Counted from the stretch's first letter, positions 46,960-56,869 are shown. The stretch: DNA of 64,000 nt from Vibrio taketomensis (GCF_009938165.1 NZ_AP019650.1:868001-932000); one strand, 5' to 3'. Translations and numbers: made by a program. The notes: generated from the letters alone by a model not told the origin.

Positions 46960-48408
46960 TTACCATTTACGCATTAACCGCCCAACGATGTTTGGGTGGT
47001 AAGCCCAAAAATGATCAAGCATCCCAATCAAATCGGGATTACCATATTTTGACAGCGATATCGCATGAAAACGATTATGACGCTGCTTTAACGCGGCGAC
47101 TTGCTGTTGAAGCTCTTCCATTGGCGCAGGGGCGATAAAGTCTGAGATCACCACCATATCGGCATTTCTGTATCGGTCACCAAGCATTAACTCTATGGTT
47201 TTTGTCAATACAGGTTGAAGGTCTGTTCCCCCATGAAAACTGTAGCTTAGAAAATCACTCGCCTCGCGAAGACCATCTTGTCTGGTTAACTGATATGTAA
47301 TGACCTGAGTCGAAAATAACATCACATAGCAATCTCGGTTTTCTGCTAACGCAATCTGCATTAATGCGTACGCCATGGCTTTCGCACATTGCTCAGGGAA
47401 ACCATTCATCGAACCAGAAGCATCAATACAAACAACAAATGGACCTTTCTCGATTTCCGCTTTTGCATTATCTGGAGTATGAGCTCGAACTTTACGTAAA
47501 CTGCGTGATTTGCCCTGTGTTCGATAATTCAACAAACGCTTATCAGCAAAGTGTTTGTAGAACACCACTTCCAACTCGGGGTAAGCCAAAAACATCGTCT
47601 CGTTAGGCAACAACTTATTGAGATCGTCACCCTGCTTGATGCCGATAATGTCATCTGTAGCTTCATCTGAAAGCTCATCCACAACACGTAACTCTTCATT
47701 TGGCGTTTGATTGAGCTCTGGGTCGTTCACTTCGTTTGCCATTCGCCCTAGTTGTTCAGCGATTTCCTGTAAGGTTTTATTCTTTTTCAAAAACTCAGCA
47801 TGGCGCTTCATAACAGACAAATCGGTTTTTGTCAGTTTGGCGGCCGCCATATCCCATAAGCGACCAACACTGTTTTCGTCCCCTTCCTGCGTCACTTGCT
47901 CCATGTTTTTCATGGTTTCCATACGCTGATAAAGGTCTTGAAGCACTTTCTCTTTGTTCGCTTTGAGCTCACTTACTTGAGCTTGTTTAATCGCATCGGA
48001 AAGGCTCTGATACCATTGGTCGCAAAAATAATGTGCAAACATGGGATTACTTAAGCCTTTGTTTTGCTCTAGCAACTTTCTCGCTTCAATATAAAAAGCG
48101 CTATGCCATTCCAGTTTCTTGACCACATCTGGAATACGCACAAAAAAGGTCGCTTCATCCCAATGTATCACTTCTTGATATAATGCCAGTTCCTGCTGAA
48201 AACGTTCGGTTTCACACACTCGAGTAATGCGCTTTTTTACATTTCCCCGCCATTTTAAAAGGTGATTTTTCACCGATGATTTCATGCCACGATTTTCAGC
48301 CATCGCCATCACTTGGCTACGAGCCATCAAATCATTCACGGCGCTATCTACAATACCTGAATCTGCAATCATCAAAGCTAAATTGAGGCTATCAGCACCT
48401 AACATCAT
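46960..48408 (-). CDS. viaA: ViaA, VWA-domain partner of RavA
   Basis: 482 residues. C-terminal von Willebrand A domain with MIDAS motif DASGSMNG, then FHGGTDLQP and ISDFIAP. The N-terminal helical part matches ViaA (MMLGADSLNLALMIADSG). It works with RavA on membrane-associated respiratory targets in E. coli. Two adjacent ATGs follow GGAGG (48408 and 48405). It starts 6 bp after ravA. Confidence 0.92.
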   Translation of the reverse strand: MMLGADSLNLALMIADSGIVDSAVNDLMARSQVMAMAENRGMKSSVKNHLLKWRGNVKKRITRVCETERFQQELALYQEVIHWDEATFFVRIPDVVKKLEWHSAFYIEARKLLEQNKGLSNPMFAHYFCDQWYQSLSDAIKQAQVSELKANKEKVLQDLYQRMETMKNMEQVTQEGDENSVGRLWDMAAAKLTKTDLSVMKRHAEFLKKNKTLQEIAEQLGRMANEVNDPELNQTPNEELRVVDELSDEATDDIIGIKQGDDLNKLLPNETMFLAYPELEVVFYKHFADKRLLNYRTQGKSRSLRKVRAHTPDNAKAEIEKGPFVVCIDASGSMNGFPEQCAKAMAYALMQIALAENRDCYVMLFSTQVITYQLTRQDGLREASDFLSYSFHGGTDLQPVLTKTIELMLGDRYRNADMVVISDFIAPAPMEELQQQVAALKQRHNRFHAISLSKYGNPDLIGMLDHFWAYHPNIVGRLMRKW

Positions 48409-48414
48409 TACCTC

Positions 48415-50076
48415 CTAAGCAAAGAACTGATCAAGGTTTTTGAAGCGGAACACAAGGCGTTCACTCTCTGCTTTGTTGGTTTCCAACTGTTTTTGCAGCG
48501 TTTGTAAACCAGACTCCATAACGCGAGGTAATTCTGGGTTAATAAAGCTATGCGGCAGTGCACCATGGAAGTGGGATTTAGCGAGGCGTAGATTATGTTC
48601 CGCTTCTTCGAGTTTGCGCAGCGCGGTTTCTGCCTTGTTTAGCCATGTGTTATGGATCTCTGAATCCAAACCTTGATGCGTAACCAAGCTCACCAATACC
48701 GCTCGATTGGCAATATCTTTAATGACAAGGTTATTTGCAGCATCAATTTCAAAGCGTAGGCGACACATTTTGCTATTTTGATTAACGTAACCGTAAACTT
48801 CCCCACCCGCATCTTTCACGACTCGCTCTAGGTCGGATTTGGGTACATAAATCCAACGGCTGTCCCCTTTTTCTCCCTCAGATACCGACATGTTGCTTTG
48901 CAATAGCACGAGTTTAACCAAATCTCGGGCATTACCAACTTGATAGCTCTTTGCTGAACTGAGGTCATAATGATGGACACTTTTCTTAATTAGACCTGTC
49001 GTGGTTTCACTCGAAAGTTGCATTGCGAACTGATTTTCCAGCTCCTCTTGAACCTCTGTTAGCTCTTCTTGGCAATGGCTCATTTGCAAGGCGACAGCCT
49101 GTTGGTCAAAGGCATAATTTAAAGCAAACTCTTTCATCACTTGCCACACGAGCTCTCGCGATTCGGCGCTGTTCCACAAGCAATCTTGAAGCAACATTAA
49201 GTCGAGTGGGTTAATGCTGTCTCGTCCATTAAAGTACGCACTGGCTTTAAGCAATTTGACGGACTTCTTCCAACGACGGTCAGAGACATACATATCAGAT
49301 TCGGCAAACTGCACGCCTGAATTTAACGCTTTTTGTTCAAGTAGTGATTTCAATTGATAGAGTTTTTCAAATACTTCATCGGTCAGAGCAAGCTGATCAA
49401 GCTCTTGTTGCCATTGATGGTATTCTTGATCGGTAATCACAAGCTCCGGAGGAATGACCGCCTCTTGCGGCGTTCCGACTGTCAGCATCGACTTAAAATT
49501 CTGTTTATCTTGAATGCGATTGACAAAGATACGCACCAACATGCGATCGTAAAGAGCTTCAAGACCGCTATCTTCATCAGGTAACTCATTCGATGCGGAA
49601 ACCAAAAGACGCATTGGCACTTTTTCTATTTCGTTGCCGTTTTTAAACGTTTTCTCGTTTACTACTGTTAGTAGCGTATTAAGAATGGCGGGGCCTGCTT
49701 TCCAAATTTCATCCAGAAAGACAACTTGAGCCGTAGGTAAGTAGCCTTCAGTCAACCTTACATAACGTCCATTGTCTTTGAGCTCTTGAATACTCAGCGG
49801 ACCAAAGACTTCTTCCGGAGTTGAGAAGCGAGTCATTAGATATTCAAAATAAGACGAATGGTCAAAAGCTTGAATAAGTCGCTTTGCGATCAGACTCTTA
49901 GCTATACCAGGAGGACCGAGCAAGAAAACACTTTCACCAGCAAGTGCTGCAAGCAGACACATTTTAATGGTGTCTTCACGTTCATAGACACCATCAGATA
50001 GGGCCTTAGCTAATTTATTGATTCGTTCTGATAACAGCGCTTTGTTTGCGTAGCTCATGTGAGAAAGTACCGGCAA
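48415..50076 (-). CDS. ravA: RavA, MoxR-family AAA+ ATPase
   Basis: 553 residues. MoxR AAA+ motifs: Walker A LLGPPGIAKSLIAKRL, RFSTPEEVFGPLS, Walker B VVFLDEIWKAGPAILNTLL, and the arginine-bearing SDRRWKKSVKLLKASA; then the RavA C-terminal LARA and triple-helical parts. Forms a chaperone-like complex with ViaA and, in enterics, with LdcI. TTG start at 50076 is supported by AAGGAG seven bases upstream. Confidence 0.92.
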   Translation of the reverse strand: MPVLSHMSYANKALLSERINKLAKALSDGVYEREDTIKMCLLAALAGESVFLLGPPGIAKSLIAKRLIQAFDHSSYFEYLMTRFSTPEEVFGPLSIQELKDNGRYVRLTEGYLPTAQVVFLDEIWKAGPAILNTLLTVVNEKTFKNGNEIEKVPMRLLVSASNELPDEDSGLEALYDRMLVRIFVNRIQDKQNFKSMLTVGTPQEAVIPPELVITDQEYHQWQQELDQLALTDEVFEKLYQLKSLLEQKALNSGVQFAESDMYVSDRRWKKSVKLLKASAYFNGRDSINPLDLMLLQDCLWNSAESRELVWQVMKEFALNYAFDQQAVALQMSHCQEELTEVQEELENQFAMQLSSETTTGLIKKSVHHYDLSSAKSYQVGNARDLVKLVLLQSNMSVSEGEKGDSRWIYVPKSDLERVVKDAGGEVYGYVNQNSKMCRLRFEIDAANNLVIKDIANRAVLVSLVTHQGLDSEIHNTWLNKAETALRKLEEAEHNLRLAKSHFHGALPHSFINPELPRVMESGLQTLQKQLETNKAESERLVFRFKNLDQFFA

Positions 50077-50357
50077 AAGATTGCTCCTTGTGAAAACAAT
50101 TCGGCCTAGACAAAGTTAATCATTTGTTACACATATGTTATATGTGAATTTATTTCGGAGAGCAAATCTTTATAGCAGATACTGTTTTGTTGTAACGATA
50201 TGAAATCTTTGTTTTCAGTTTACGACATCCATCACGATCAATTCACAATCGCTCGTGAGCGCTTATATTGACTGACTTTCAATCCAAACCATATGGAGGT
50301 AATGTATATTCCTGTTATACACAATATTTTTAACTTACTGATGGCGCTTAGATTCCA
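50077..50357. other. Divergent promoter region ravA / Nudix gene
   Basis: 281 bp without a gene. Contains an AT-rich inverted repeat (CACATATG then ATATGTG, around 50132-50148) that could be a regulator site, otherwise nothing distinctive. Confidence 0.4.
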
Positions 50358-50879
50358 GTGACAGATAAAACCGTGATCCACACATGGAAACGCATTTCTC
50401 TAATTGAAGAACGCGTTGAGCTTCCTAATGGACAAAACATCACTCACACCACAATTGCTCATCCCGGTGCCGCAGTCATTTTGCCCATCGACCAAAATGG
50501 CAACATTGTCGTAATCAAACAATACCGCCCATCACTCAAGAAGTGGTTGTTGGAATTGCCTGCTGGTACGCTTGAGCAAGATGAACCCATTGCACAATGC
50601 GCTGCACGCGAACTTGAAGAAGAAACAGGGTTTAGTGCCGAAGAAATCTATCCTCTCGGTCAGGTCACCCCACTTGCTGGGTTCTGTGACGAGATCCAAT
50701 ACCTGTTTGTGGCTAAACAATTAAATAAAACCGCTCGCTACCAATGCGACGATGACGAAGTGATTGAGGTTTTGCACTTACCACTCCACGACATTGAGAA
50801 AATGATCATTGATGGTAGCATTACCGATGCGAAAAGCATCGCCTGCCTCAGCAAAGCAAAACTCTGTGGCTACCTCTAA
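50358..50879 (+). CDS. Nudix hydrolase (ADP-ribose pyrophosphatase-like)
   Basis: 173 residues from a GTG start. Complete Nudix box GTLEQDEPIAQCAA then RELEEETGF, preceded by KWLLELPAG, and the C-terminal EVIEVLHLPL. Family members hydrolyse nucleoside diphosphate sugars such as ADP-ribose. It is followed 28 bp later by ltaE, probably co-transcribed. Confidence 0.88.
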   Translation: MTDKTVIHTWKRISLIEERVELPNGQNITHTTIAHPGAAVILPIDQNGNIVVIKQYRPSLKKWLLELPAGTLEQDEPIAQCAARELEEETGFSAEEIYPLGQVTPLAGFCDEIQYLFVAKQLNKTARYQCDDDEVIEVLHLPLHDIEKMIIDGSITDAKSIACLSKAKLCGYL

Positions 50880-50907
50880 CCCCAAAGCAATTTAATTAGG
50901 AATAACA

Positions 50908-51918
50908 ATGGATTTTCGTTCTGATACGGTCACAAAACCGACCCCTGCCATGCGTAAAGCGATGGCTGAAGCTCTTGTTGGTGATGATGTTTATGGTGAT
51001 GACCCAACCATCAACGAACTCGAGCAATGGGCAGCAGAGAGACATGGTTTTGAAGCTGCGTTGTTCACCTCTTCAGGCACTCAAGCCAACCTACTCGGTT
51101 TGATGTCGCATTGCGGTCGTGGTGATGAGTATTTGTGCGGCCAACAAGCGCACAACTATAAATACGAAGCCGGCGGCGCTGCTGTTCTTGGTTCTATTCA
51201 ACCACAACCAATTGAAAATAATCCCGATGGTACTTTACCACTCGATAAACTTGCGGCTGCGGTTAAACCTGATGACAACCACTTTGCTCGCACTCGACTT
51301 CTAAGCCTTGAGAACACCATTAACGGTAAAGTACTTCCGATGAGCTACCTTGCTGAAGCTCGTGAGTTTGTAAACCAACATGGTCTTGCCATGCATCTAG
51401 ATGGTGCTCGTGTGTATAATGCTGCTGTTGCACTTGATATTGATGTCAAAGAAATTGCTCAATACTTTGATTCAATGACCGTGTGCCTATCTAAAGGTTT
51501 AGGTGCGCCAGTTGGCTCGCTACTTCTTGGTAGCAAAGAGTACATTGCCAAAGCTCGTCGCTTACGAAAAATGGTGGGTGGCGGCATGCGCCAAGCGGGT
51601 ATTTTAGCCGCGGCAGGTAAGCTTGCTTTAACGGAGCAAATTGCACAGCTTAAACAAGACCATATTAATGCCAAACGTCTTGCTGAAGGCTTGAATATCA
51701 TTCCTGGCTTTTCGGTCAATGTGGAATTTGTTCAAACCAACATCGTGTTTGCCAAAATCGATGAAACCATTGATGTTCAAGCATTAGTGGCGACACTCGC
51801 TGAGCAAGGCATTACGGCATCAGCTGCCAACCCAATGCGTTTTGTGACTCACAAAGATGTTAGTGCGCAGGATATTGAAACACTTCTGTCCGCCATTCGC
51901 CAATACGTTAAAGCATAA
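50908..51918 (+). CDS. ltaE: Low-specificity L-threonine aldolase
   Basis: 336 residues; fold-type I PLP enzyme splitting threonine or allo-threonine to glycine and acetaldehyde. Landmarks: MDFRSDTVTKPTPAMRKAM, GDDVYGDDPT, LFTSSGTQANL, MHLDGARVYNAAVAL, and PLP-Lys in CLSKGLGAPVGS. Good ribosome-binding site TTAGGAATAAC. Confidence 0.95.
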   Translation: MDFRSDTVTKPTPAMRKAMAEALVGDDVYGDDPTINELEQWAAERHGFEAALFTSSGTQANLLGLMSHCGRGDEYLCGQQAHNYKYEAGGAAVLGSIQPQPIENNPDGTLPLDKLAAAVKPDDNHFARTRLLSLENTINGKVLPMSYLAEAREFVNQHGLAMHLDGARVYNAAVALDIDVKEIAQYFDSMTVCLSKGLGAPVGSLLLGSKEYIAKARRLRKMVGGGMRQAGILAAAGKLALTEQIAQLKQDHINAKRLAEGLNIIPGFSVNVEFVQTNIVFAKIDETIDVQALVATLAEQGITASAANPMRFVTHKDVSAQDIETLLSAIRQYVKA

Positions 51919-52028
51919 TAGCTTTAATTTGGCTACATATCAGTCAGTTGAACATACTCTCTATTGAGCTTCCCCTTAGGGGAAGCTTTAATATTGCAAG
52001 CAATTCACATCTATTCGATACAAACCTT

Positions 52029-52340
52029 ATGCGTAAATTATTGGTTCTTACTCTTTTTCTACTTAGTCCAATGGCTAGCCATGCCGAATCATTTGGGAAT
52101 GCGGAATTAGGTAAAGCGAAAACTCCAAGCTGTGGCTTTTGCCATGGCGCAACAGGACAAGCAAGTAATCCTGCTTATCCAAACTTAAAAGGCCAACACG
52201 CCCAATATCTGTACCAATCAATGCGTGATTATCAAGAAGGTAAGCGTACAACATCAATGGGCCAGATGATGGCGGCACAACTTAGTCGCCTCAACGATCA
52301 AGACTTACGCGATATTGCAGCGTTTTACGCCGCGCAATAA
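52029..52340 (+). CDS. Small periplasmic cytochrome c
   Basis: 103 residues. Signal peptide (MRKLLVLTLFLLSPMASHA), then class I c-type heme motif CGFCH with YPNLKGQHAQYL and a distal Met in TTSMGQMM. Single-heme electron carrier of the c553/c4-half type. The start at 52029 is chosen because it begins the signal peptide; the frame is open to 51948. Confidence 0.9.
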   Translation: MRKLLVLTLFLLSPMASHAESFGNAELGKAKTPSCGFCHGATGQASNPAYPNLKGQHAQYLYQSMRDYQEGKRTTSMGQMMAAQLSRLNDQDLRDIAAFYAAQ

Positions 52341-52360
52341 CGAGTGCCAAAGCAGAATTA

Positions 52361-52392
52361 AAAAAGCTAAGCGATGATTGCTTAGCTTTTTT
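52361..52392. terminator. Bidirectional terminator
   Basis: AAAAAGCTAAGC and GCTTAGCTTTTTT arms with a 7-nt loop between the cytochrome and BRCT genes. Confidence 0.88.
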
Positions 52393-52395
52393 GCA

Positions 52396-53301
52396 TTATG
52401 AGCAAATAATATTCCATTGCTCTTCATTGATTATTTGAACATTGCCGCCTTTCGCGCGAACTTTAAGGGCTGACTCAATTTTGCGGCCGTAATTACTGCT
52501 ACGCCAATCTTTATTGGCTACTGAGCCAAGCACGAGAATATCCAAGCATTTCGTGACTCGAGACTGGATCTCCGCCCCTAAACGCAATGCTTTTTCCTGT
52601 TGTGCGGCACTTGAGCCACTTAAGAACTGACCAGCAAAACAGATTGACTTGCCTTCAACGCTAATATCGGTCTCTTGGCTCGTAGAGAAGTCGGCTGAGA
52701 CGCCATGCAATAATCGATTATCATCAAGTGACTGCCCTGAGATAGACTTAATCAGCTTCAGAAAATCATCCTGCTCATTAATGTCCCATTCGCTGTTGTC
52801 CGCGATATTGCGTAATCGATAGAGCAGCGCAGAGACAGGCCAAACGGCTGTCATTGCCGGATTTTGGTTAAGTAACGTTGCCAGTTGAGCCAATTCTTCA
52901 TCGCAAAGCTTATCGTCAGCAGAAATACCGCTTAAAAAGCCAAGAATATGATTCACATTGGTTTCAAATTGACTATCAGCAAACCCCGTATCTTCTGTCA
53001 GCTGTTGTAACTTAACTTCTAGCATCGCCTTCTCATACTGGGACAAGCGTCCAGCTTGAAGCACAATCAGTATTTGTCCATAAATATCAGCAAACAGGTC
53101 ATGATTTTTCATCCCCTCTGCATTACTCATCCAAGCGTTTAAAAACAAAATGTCGCTCTCTTCGAGACTCTTATCTGCTTGGATATTTTCAAGAGTGCCT
53201 TTTAAGGTAAAAATCGCCTTTGCTGCGTTGCGTTTATAATTATATGTGCTTTTGACTGGCTGAATATCGCCGTCAACTAGGTGCTCTTGACTGTAGGTCA
53301 T
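52396..53301 (-). CDS. BRCT-domain protein
   Basis: 301 residues. The C-terminal ~75 residues form a BRCT domain like that of NAD-dependent DNA ligase (KSICFAGQFLSGSSAAQQEK, LDILVLGSVANKDW, GRKIESALKVRAKGGNVQII). The N-terminal 210 residues are helical with DDKLCDEELAQLATLL, reminiscent of TerB-like regions, but no ligase or exonuclease domain is present. Possibly a DNA-metabolism adaptor. ATG 53301 follows GGAAG; the frame opens at 53337. Confidence 0.75.
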   Translation of the reverse strand: MTYSQEHLVDGDIQPVKSTYNYKRNAAKAIFTLKGTLENIQADKSLEESDILFLNAWMSNAEGMKNHDLFADIYGQILIVLQAGRLSQYEKAMLEVKLQQLTEDTGFADSQFETNVNHILGFLSGISADDKLCDEELAQLATLLNQNPAMTAVWPVSALLYRLRNIADNSEWDINEQDDFLKLIKSISGQSLDDNRLLHGVSADFSTSQETDISVEGKSICFAGQFLSGSSAAQQEKALRLGAEIQSRVTKCLDILVLGSVANKDWRSSNYGRKIESALKVRAKGGNVQIINEEQWNIICS

Positions 53302-53505
53302 GTGTCGCTTCCGAATACTAAACAGATCACACAACAATTAGCTCAGAAGACTACTTTTTTCAATCTCGCAATCTCAAATTTGCTGCTTCTACAACAGAGT
53401 TTTTTTAGCCTTTTAGACACTCAAATTTTGCGTGACATAAAGGTTAAAAAACGCAGAAAAACCAGCGATAATTCATTAAATTTAAACTAAGCTTCGGCAG
53501 TCATT

Positions 53506-54120
53506 TCAAAGATGCGCATTCATCGTAACATCACTGATTTGAGTTTGTTTATCTCTAACGCGCACATGCTCTAACCCCAAACAATAAAGCGCCAGCGGCC
53601 CATCCAACATATCAAACTCCAGCGGGCTCTCACCGTTATTGCACCTCATTGCTAACGCAAATCCGTGCAAATAATCCACCAATAAATCAAGGGCATTTTG
53701 TTCAGCGATTTTATTAAGCTTGAGGGGTTCAATGATGAGACTAAAACGCTGCATAAACACGTTTGCTGGGCTTTCCGCGCTCATATTCAATAACGTTTCT
53801 AACAAACCAGAATAGTTAGAGAGCAAAGTTAAGTAACTCGTACAAAGTAGCCTAAGCTCCAGTTTCCAATCTTGTTCGCCATTAGGTTGATAAACCTCTT
53901 CGATTAGCGAAGTCGTCATCGCTTCCAACAAGCAGCTTTTGTTTTCAAAGTAATAATAAATCGCCATCGCATCGACATCTAAATTTGACGCTAGCTTACG
54001 GATACTGGGTACTTTTCCTTCTTCTCTCATCATGGCTTTAGCCATCTCCATGATATTTTTCGCGCTGAGTTGCCCCTCATGTGTGCGGGGGCGGCCTCGC
54101 TTTTTCTGCTTGACAGTCAT
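53506..54120 (-). CDS. TetR-family transcriptional regulator
   Basis: 204 residues. N-terminal HTH: AKNIMEMAKAMMREEG, SIRKLASNLDVDAMAIYYYF, ENKSCLLEAM. The C-terminal ligand domain is not diagnostic. Divergent from the RibD-like gene, with a perfect 15-bp palindrome between them that is the likely operator. Confidence 0.9.
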   Translation of the reverse strand: MTVKQKKRGRPRTHEGQLSAKNIMEMAKAMMREEGKVPSIRKLASNLDVDAMAIYYYFENKSCLLEAMTTSLIEEVYQPNGEQDWKLELRLLCTSYLTLLSNYSGLLETLLNMSAESPANVFMQRFSLIIEPLKLNKIAEQNALDLLVDYLHGFALAMRCNNGESPLEFDMLDGPLALYCLGLEHVRVRDKQTQISDVTMNAHL

Positions 54121-54149
54121 TTCATGGCCTCGCTAGACTTATTAATAAT

Positions 54150-54164
54150 TTCTACAGTGTAGAA
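54150..54164. promoter_or_regulatory. Palindromic operator between tetR-like and RibD-like genes
   Basis: TTCTACAGTGTAGAA is a perfect 7+1+7 palindrome, 30 bp upstream of the tetR-like start and 72 bp upstream of the RibD-like start. TetR regulators usually bind such a site in the divergent promoter. Confidence 0.7.
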
Positions 54165-54235
54165 TTATTATAACTTATACTCAAATGATAAGCCAAACAC
54201 ATGCGATGTCTGGCGTACAACGAAGAGATAAAACG

Positions 54236-54799
54236 ATGAAATGTACCGTATATATCGCCACCAGCGTAGATGGCTTTATCGCAAAAACCGACGGCAGTGT
54301 CGATTGGCTTCATACCGCAGGAAAGACTGACGTGGATATGGGTGAACACGCTGATATGGGATGGTCTAGCTTTATCGCCTCTCAAGATTGCTTGATCATG
54401 GGCAGAAAATGTATGGAGGTAATCTCCAACATGAACCTAACTCCTGAACAATGGCCTTATGGAGATATGCGCATCATCGTTTTGAGCAACACTTTAAAAC
54501 ATGCACCAGACAATATGAAAGATAAAGTCGAGCTTTATTCCGGTGATTTGCACTCACTCATGGCAACGCTCGAAAGCCAAGGGCACAAGCATGCTTACAT
54601 TGATGGAGGCAAAACCATTCAAGCCTTTATTAACCTGCAACTGATTAATGAAATGCTCATTACCAAAGCCCCAATCCTTCTAGGAGAAGGCGTACCACTC
54701 TTTGGTAAAACTGCTCGAGATATCAAACTTGAACAAGCCAAAGCAACCGCATTTGCTAATGATTTTATTCAAGTTCATTACACGGTTAACTATAACTAA
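54236..54799 (+). CDS. RibD C-terminal/dihydrofolate-reductase-like protein
   Basis: 187 residues. DHFR-fold reductase: MKCTVYIATSVDGFIAKTDG, DCLIMGRKCMEVI, HAYIDGGKTIQAFI and ITKAPILLGEGVPLFG. Such proteins use NADPH; substrate unknown. ATG 54236 follows GAAGAG; the frame is open from 54185. Probably repressed by the divergent TetR protein. Confidence 0.85.
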   Translation: MKCTVYIATSVDGFIAKTDGSVDWLHTAGKTDVDMGEHADMGWSSFIASQDCLIMGRKCMEVISNMNLTPEQWPYGDMRIIVLSNTLKHAPDNMKDKVELYSGDLHSLMATLESQGHKHAYIDGGKTIQAFINLQLINEMLITKAPILLGEGVPLFGKTARDIKLEQAKATAFANDFIQVHYTVNYN

Positions 54800-54854
54800 C
54801 TCATAACGTATTGCTCAACACGTCTCTCTAGGCCATGTATAAATCACACATATA

Positions 54855-55076
54855 GTGCTTGAAGAATACTTTAGAACACCTGCAGAACATCGCCTTGGTA
54901 TGAAAATTCTAAAAGACGCCAACTGTTTACCACCTGTTGTAGAAATTATGAAACAAATCAGCGCAAAAAAAGAAGCCCTCGAAAAATTAGAAGATCCCTT
55001 GGCATATGAGGAACTGCGTAAAGAAATCATGGCACTCGAACTTAAACGAAACTTACTACTCGAGGAAAACCGCTGA
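54855..55076 (+). CDS. Small hypothetical protein, 73 aa
   Basis: GTG start, MLEEYFRTPAEHRLGMKILK, then mainly charged helix (KEALEKLEDPLAYEELRKEI) that may form a coiled coil. No membrane segment. No family recognised; the start and even coding status are uncertain. Confidence 0.4.
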   Translation: MLEEYFRTPAEHRLGMKILKDANCLPPVVEIMKQISAKKEALEKLEDPLAYEELRKEIMALELKRNLLLEENR

Positions 55077-55154
55077 TCATTGCCATTTTAGCGGCGTATA
55101 CAAATCGAGGGTCTACAGCCCTCTCGTTACGTCGCATTAATGGAGAAATGCAAT

Positions 55155-55673
55155 ATGATCACCCCTCCCAATACTAACCATACTTATCCTCGTTCTTTCA
55201 GCCATATTGGCCTATCCGTTCCAGATTTAGACGCTGCGGTGAAATTCTACACTGAAGTCATGGGCTGGTATCTGATTATGGCACCGACTGAAATTACCGA
55301 AGACGACTCAGCCATTGGAGAAATGTGCACTGATGTATTCGGTGCTGGCTGGGAGCGATTTAAAATCGCGCATCTTTCGACCGGAGACCGCATCGGCGTT
55401 GAAATATTTGAGTTTAAGAACCAGCAAAATCCAGAAGACAATTTTGAATACTGGAAAACGGGCGTCTTCCACTTTTGCGTACAAGATCCAGATGTAGAGG
55501 GATTGGCGGAGAAAATTGTCGCTGCGGGAGGGAAGAAACGAATGAAAGCCCCTCGTTATTATTACCCTGGGGAAAAGCCATATCGCATGATTTATATGGA
55601 AGACCCGTTTGGTAACATCATCGAAATATACAGCCATAGCTACGAGCTACATTATTCCGCTGGAGCATACTAA
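55155..55673 (+). CDS. VOC-family (glyoxalase/dioxygenase fold) protein
   Basis: 172 residues with two VOC half-modules: FSHIGLSVPDLDAAVKFYTE and GVFHFCVQDPDVEGLAEKI. Putative metal ligands: His of FSHIG, His of VFHFC, Glu of NIIEIYS. Reaction unknown. ATG 55155 has GGAG nine bases upstream and is preferred to 55140. Confidence 0.88.
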   Translation: MITPPNTNHTYPRSFSHIGLSVPDLDAAVKFYTEVMGWYLIMAPTEITEDDSAIGEMCTDVFGAGWERFKIAHLSTGDRIGVEIFEFKNQQNPEDNFEYWKTGVFHFCVQDPDVEGLAEKIVAAGGKKRMKAPRYYYPGEKPYRMIYMEDPFGNIIEIYSHSYELHYSAGAY

Positions 55674-55893
55674 CACATACTCTCTTCTACCAGAGCAGCT
55701 TCTCCGTCAAATTCTGGTACGCTGCTCTTGCTCGCTCTGCACAGATACACCATTGCAAAACAATCGCTTAATGCATATGTGTACCGCAATAACAATTAAT
55801 AACACGCATTATTTGCGCTGCAACGAATTATTCGTTTGTTGTTCTCCCCACTTCCATATAGACTGCAGCACCTTTGACATATTAATTTAACAA

Positions 55894-56820
55894 ATGACAC
55901 GAACCACTCCGGTTTTTAAATGGCAATTTCTCCTTCCAAACTATTGGGGAACCTTGCTACTCATCGCACTGATGTATGCACTTAGCTTACTGCCATTTAA
56001 ACTTCAGCTTGCCCTTGGTAAGCGGATTGGCCGTTTGGTTTTGGGGCGAATGAAAAACGAACTAATACCATCCGCCGCAATTTAGATTTGTGTTTCCCTA
56101 ATGGATTCGCAAGAAAAAGATCGTTTGATCGCTGATAACATCGACAATACTGGTATCGCATTATTTGAAACCGCCATGGCTTGGTTTTGGTCTGACCGCC
56201 GAGTAAATAAACACGTAACCATCGTTGGTATGGAACAACTAGACGAGTTAGAAAAGCAAGGTAAAGGCGCAATGATGCTTGCCGTGCATTCTATGAACCT
56301 TGAACTAGGTGCCCGCGCGTTTGGTATTCATAAGTCAGGCATGGGAGTGTATCGTCCAAACAACAACCCATGTTTTGATTATTTTCAATATAAAGGTCGC
56401 TCACGTTCAAACCGAACGCTCATCGATCGTAAAGACGTAAAGAAAATGATTCATGCCTTGAGTACTGGTGAACGCGTTTGGTATGCGCCTGATCATGATT
56501 ATGGACGTCGTCGCTCTACCTTCGCACCTCTGTTTGCGGTAGAAAACGCCTGCACGACAACAGGAACGAGCCTACTGGTTAACGCTTCCGATTGTGCCGT
56601 CGTACCCTTTACGATGGTTCGCGATAGCAACGATCACTACACTTTAACGATTCATCCATCCCTTGATGAATACCCAAAAGAGTGTGATACACACGCAGCT
56701 GCATATATAAACAAAGCCATCGAACACTCGATTATGGCTGCGCCTAGCCAATATATGTGGCTTCATCGCCGCTTTAAAACACGCCCAGAAGGCGAAGCTT
56801 GTTTATACTCATCTCAATAA
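55894..56820 (+). pseudogene. lpxM: Lipid A acyltransferase (LpxL/LpxM family), frameshifted
   Basis: The first frame (MTRTTPVFKWQFLLPNYWGT) carries the membrane anchor, then breaks at A4 near 56052: GRMK should continue KRTNTIRRNLDLCFPN, which is in the next frame. A second break near 56100 returns to SQEKDRLIADNIDNTG. The rest is intact: ETAMAWFW, MLAVHSMNLELGARAF (catalytic His with SMNLE in place of the usual D/E spacing), GVYRPNN, YAPDHDYGR. Enzymes of this family add the secondary acyl chain to lipid A in the inner membrane. Total about 309 residues when joined, a normal length. Two indels within 50 bp may be real or errors. Confidence 0.82.
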
Positions 56821-56838
56821 GTTAGTTTATCCATATAC

Positions 56839-56869
56839 AAAGGTCAGACCGAGTCTGGCCTTTATTTTA
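56839..56869 (+). terminator. Rho-independent terminator after lpxM
   Basis: AAAGGTCAGAC and GTCTGGCCTTT with a 3-nt loop and a T-rich tail. Confidence 0.85.
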
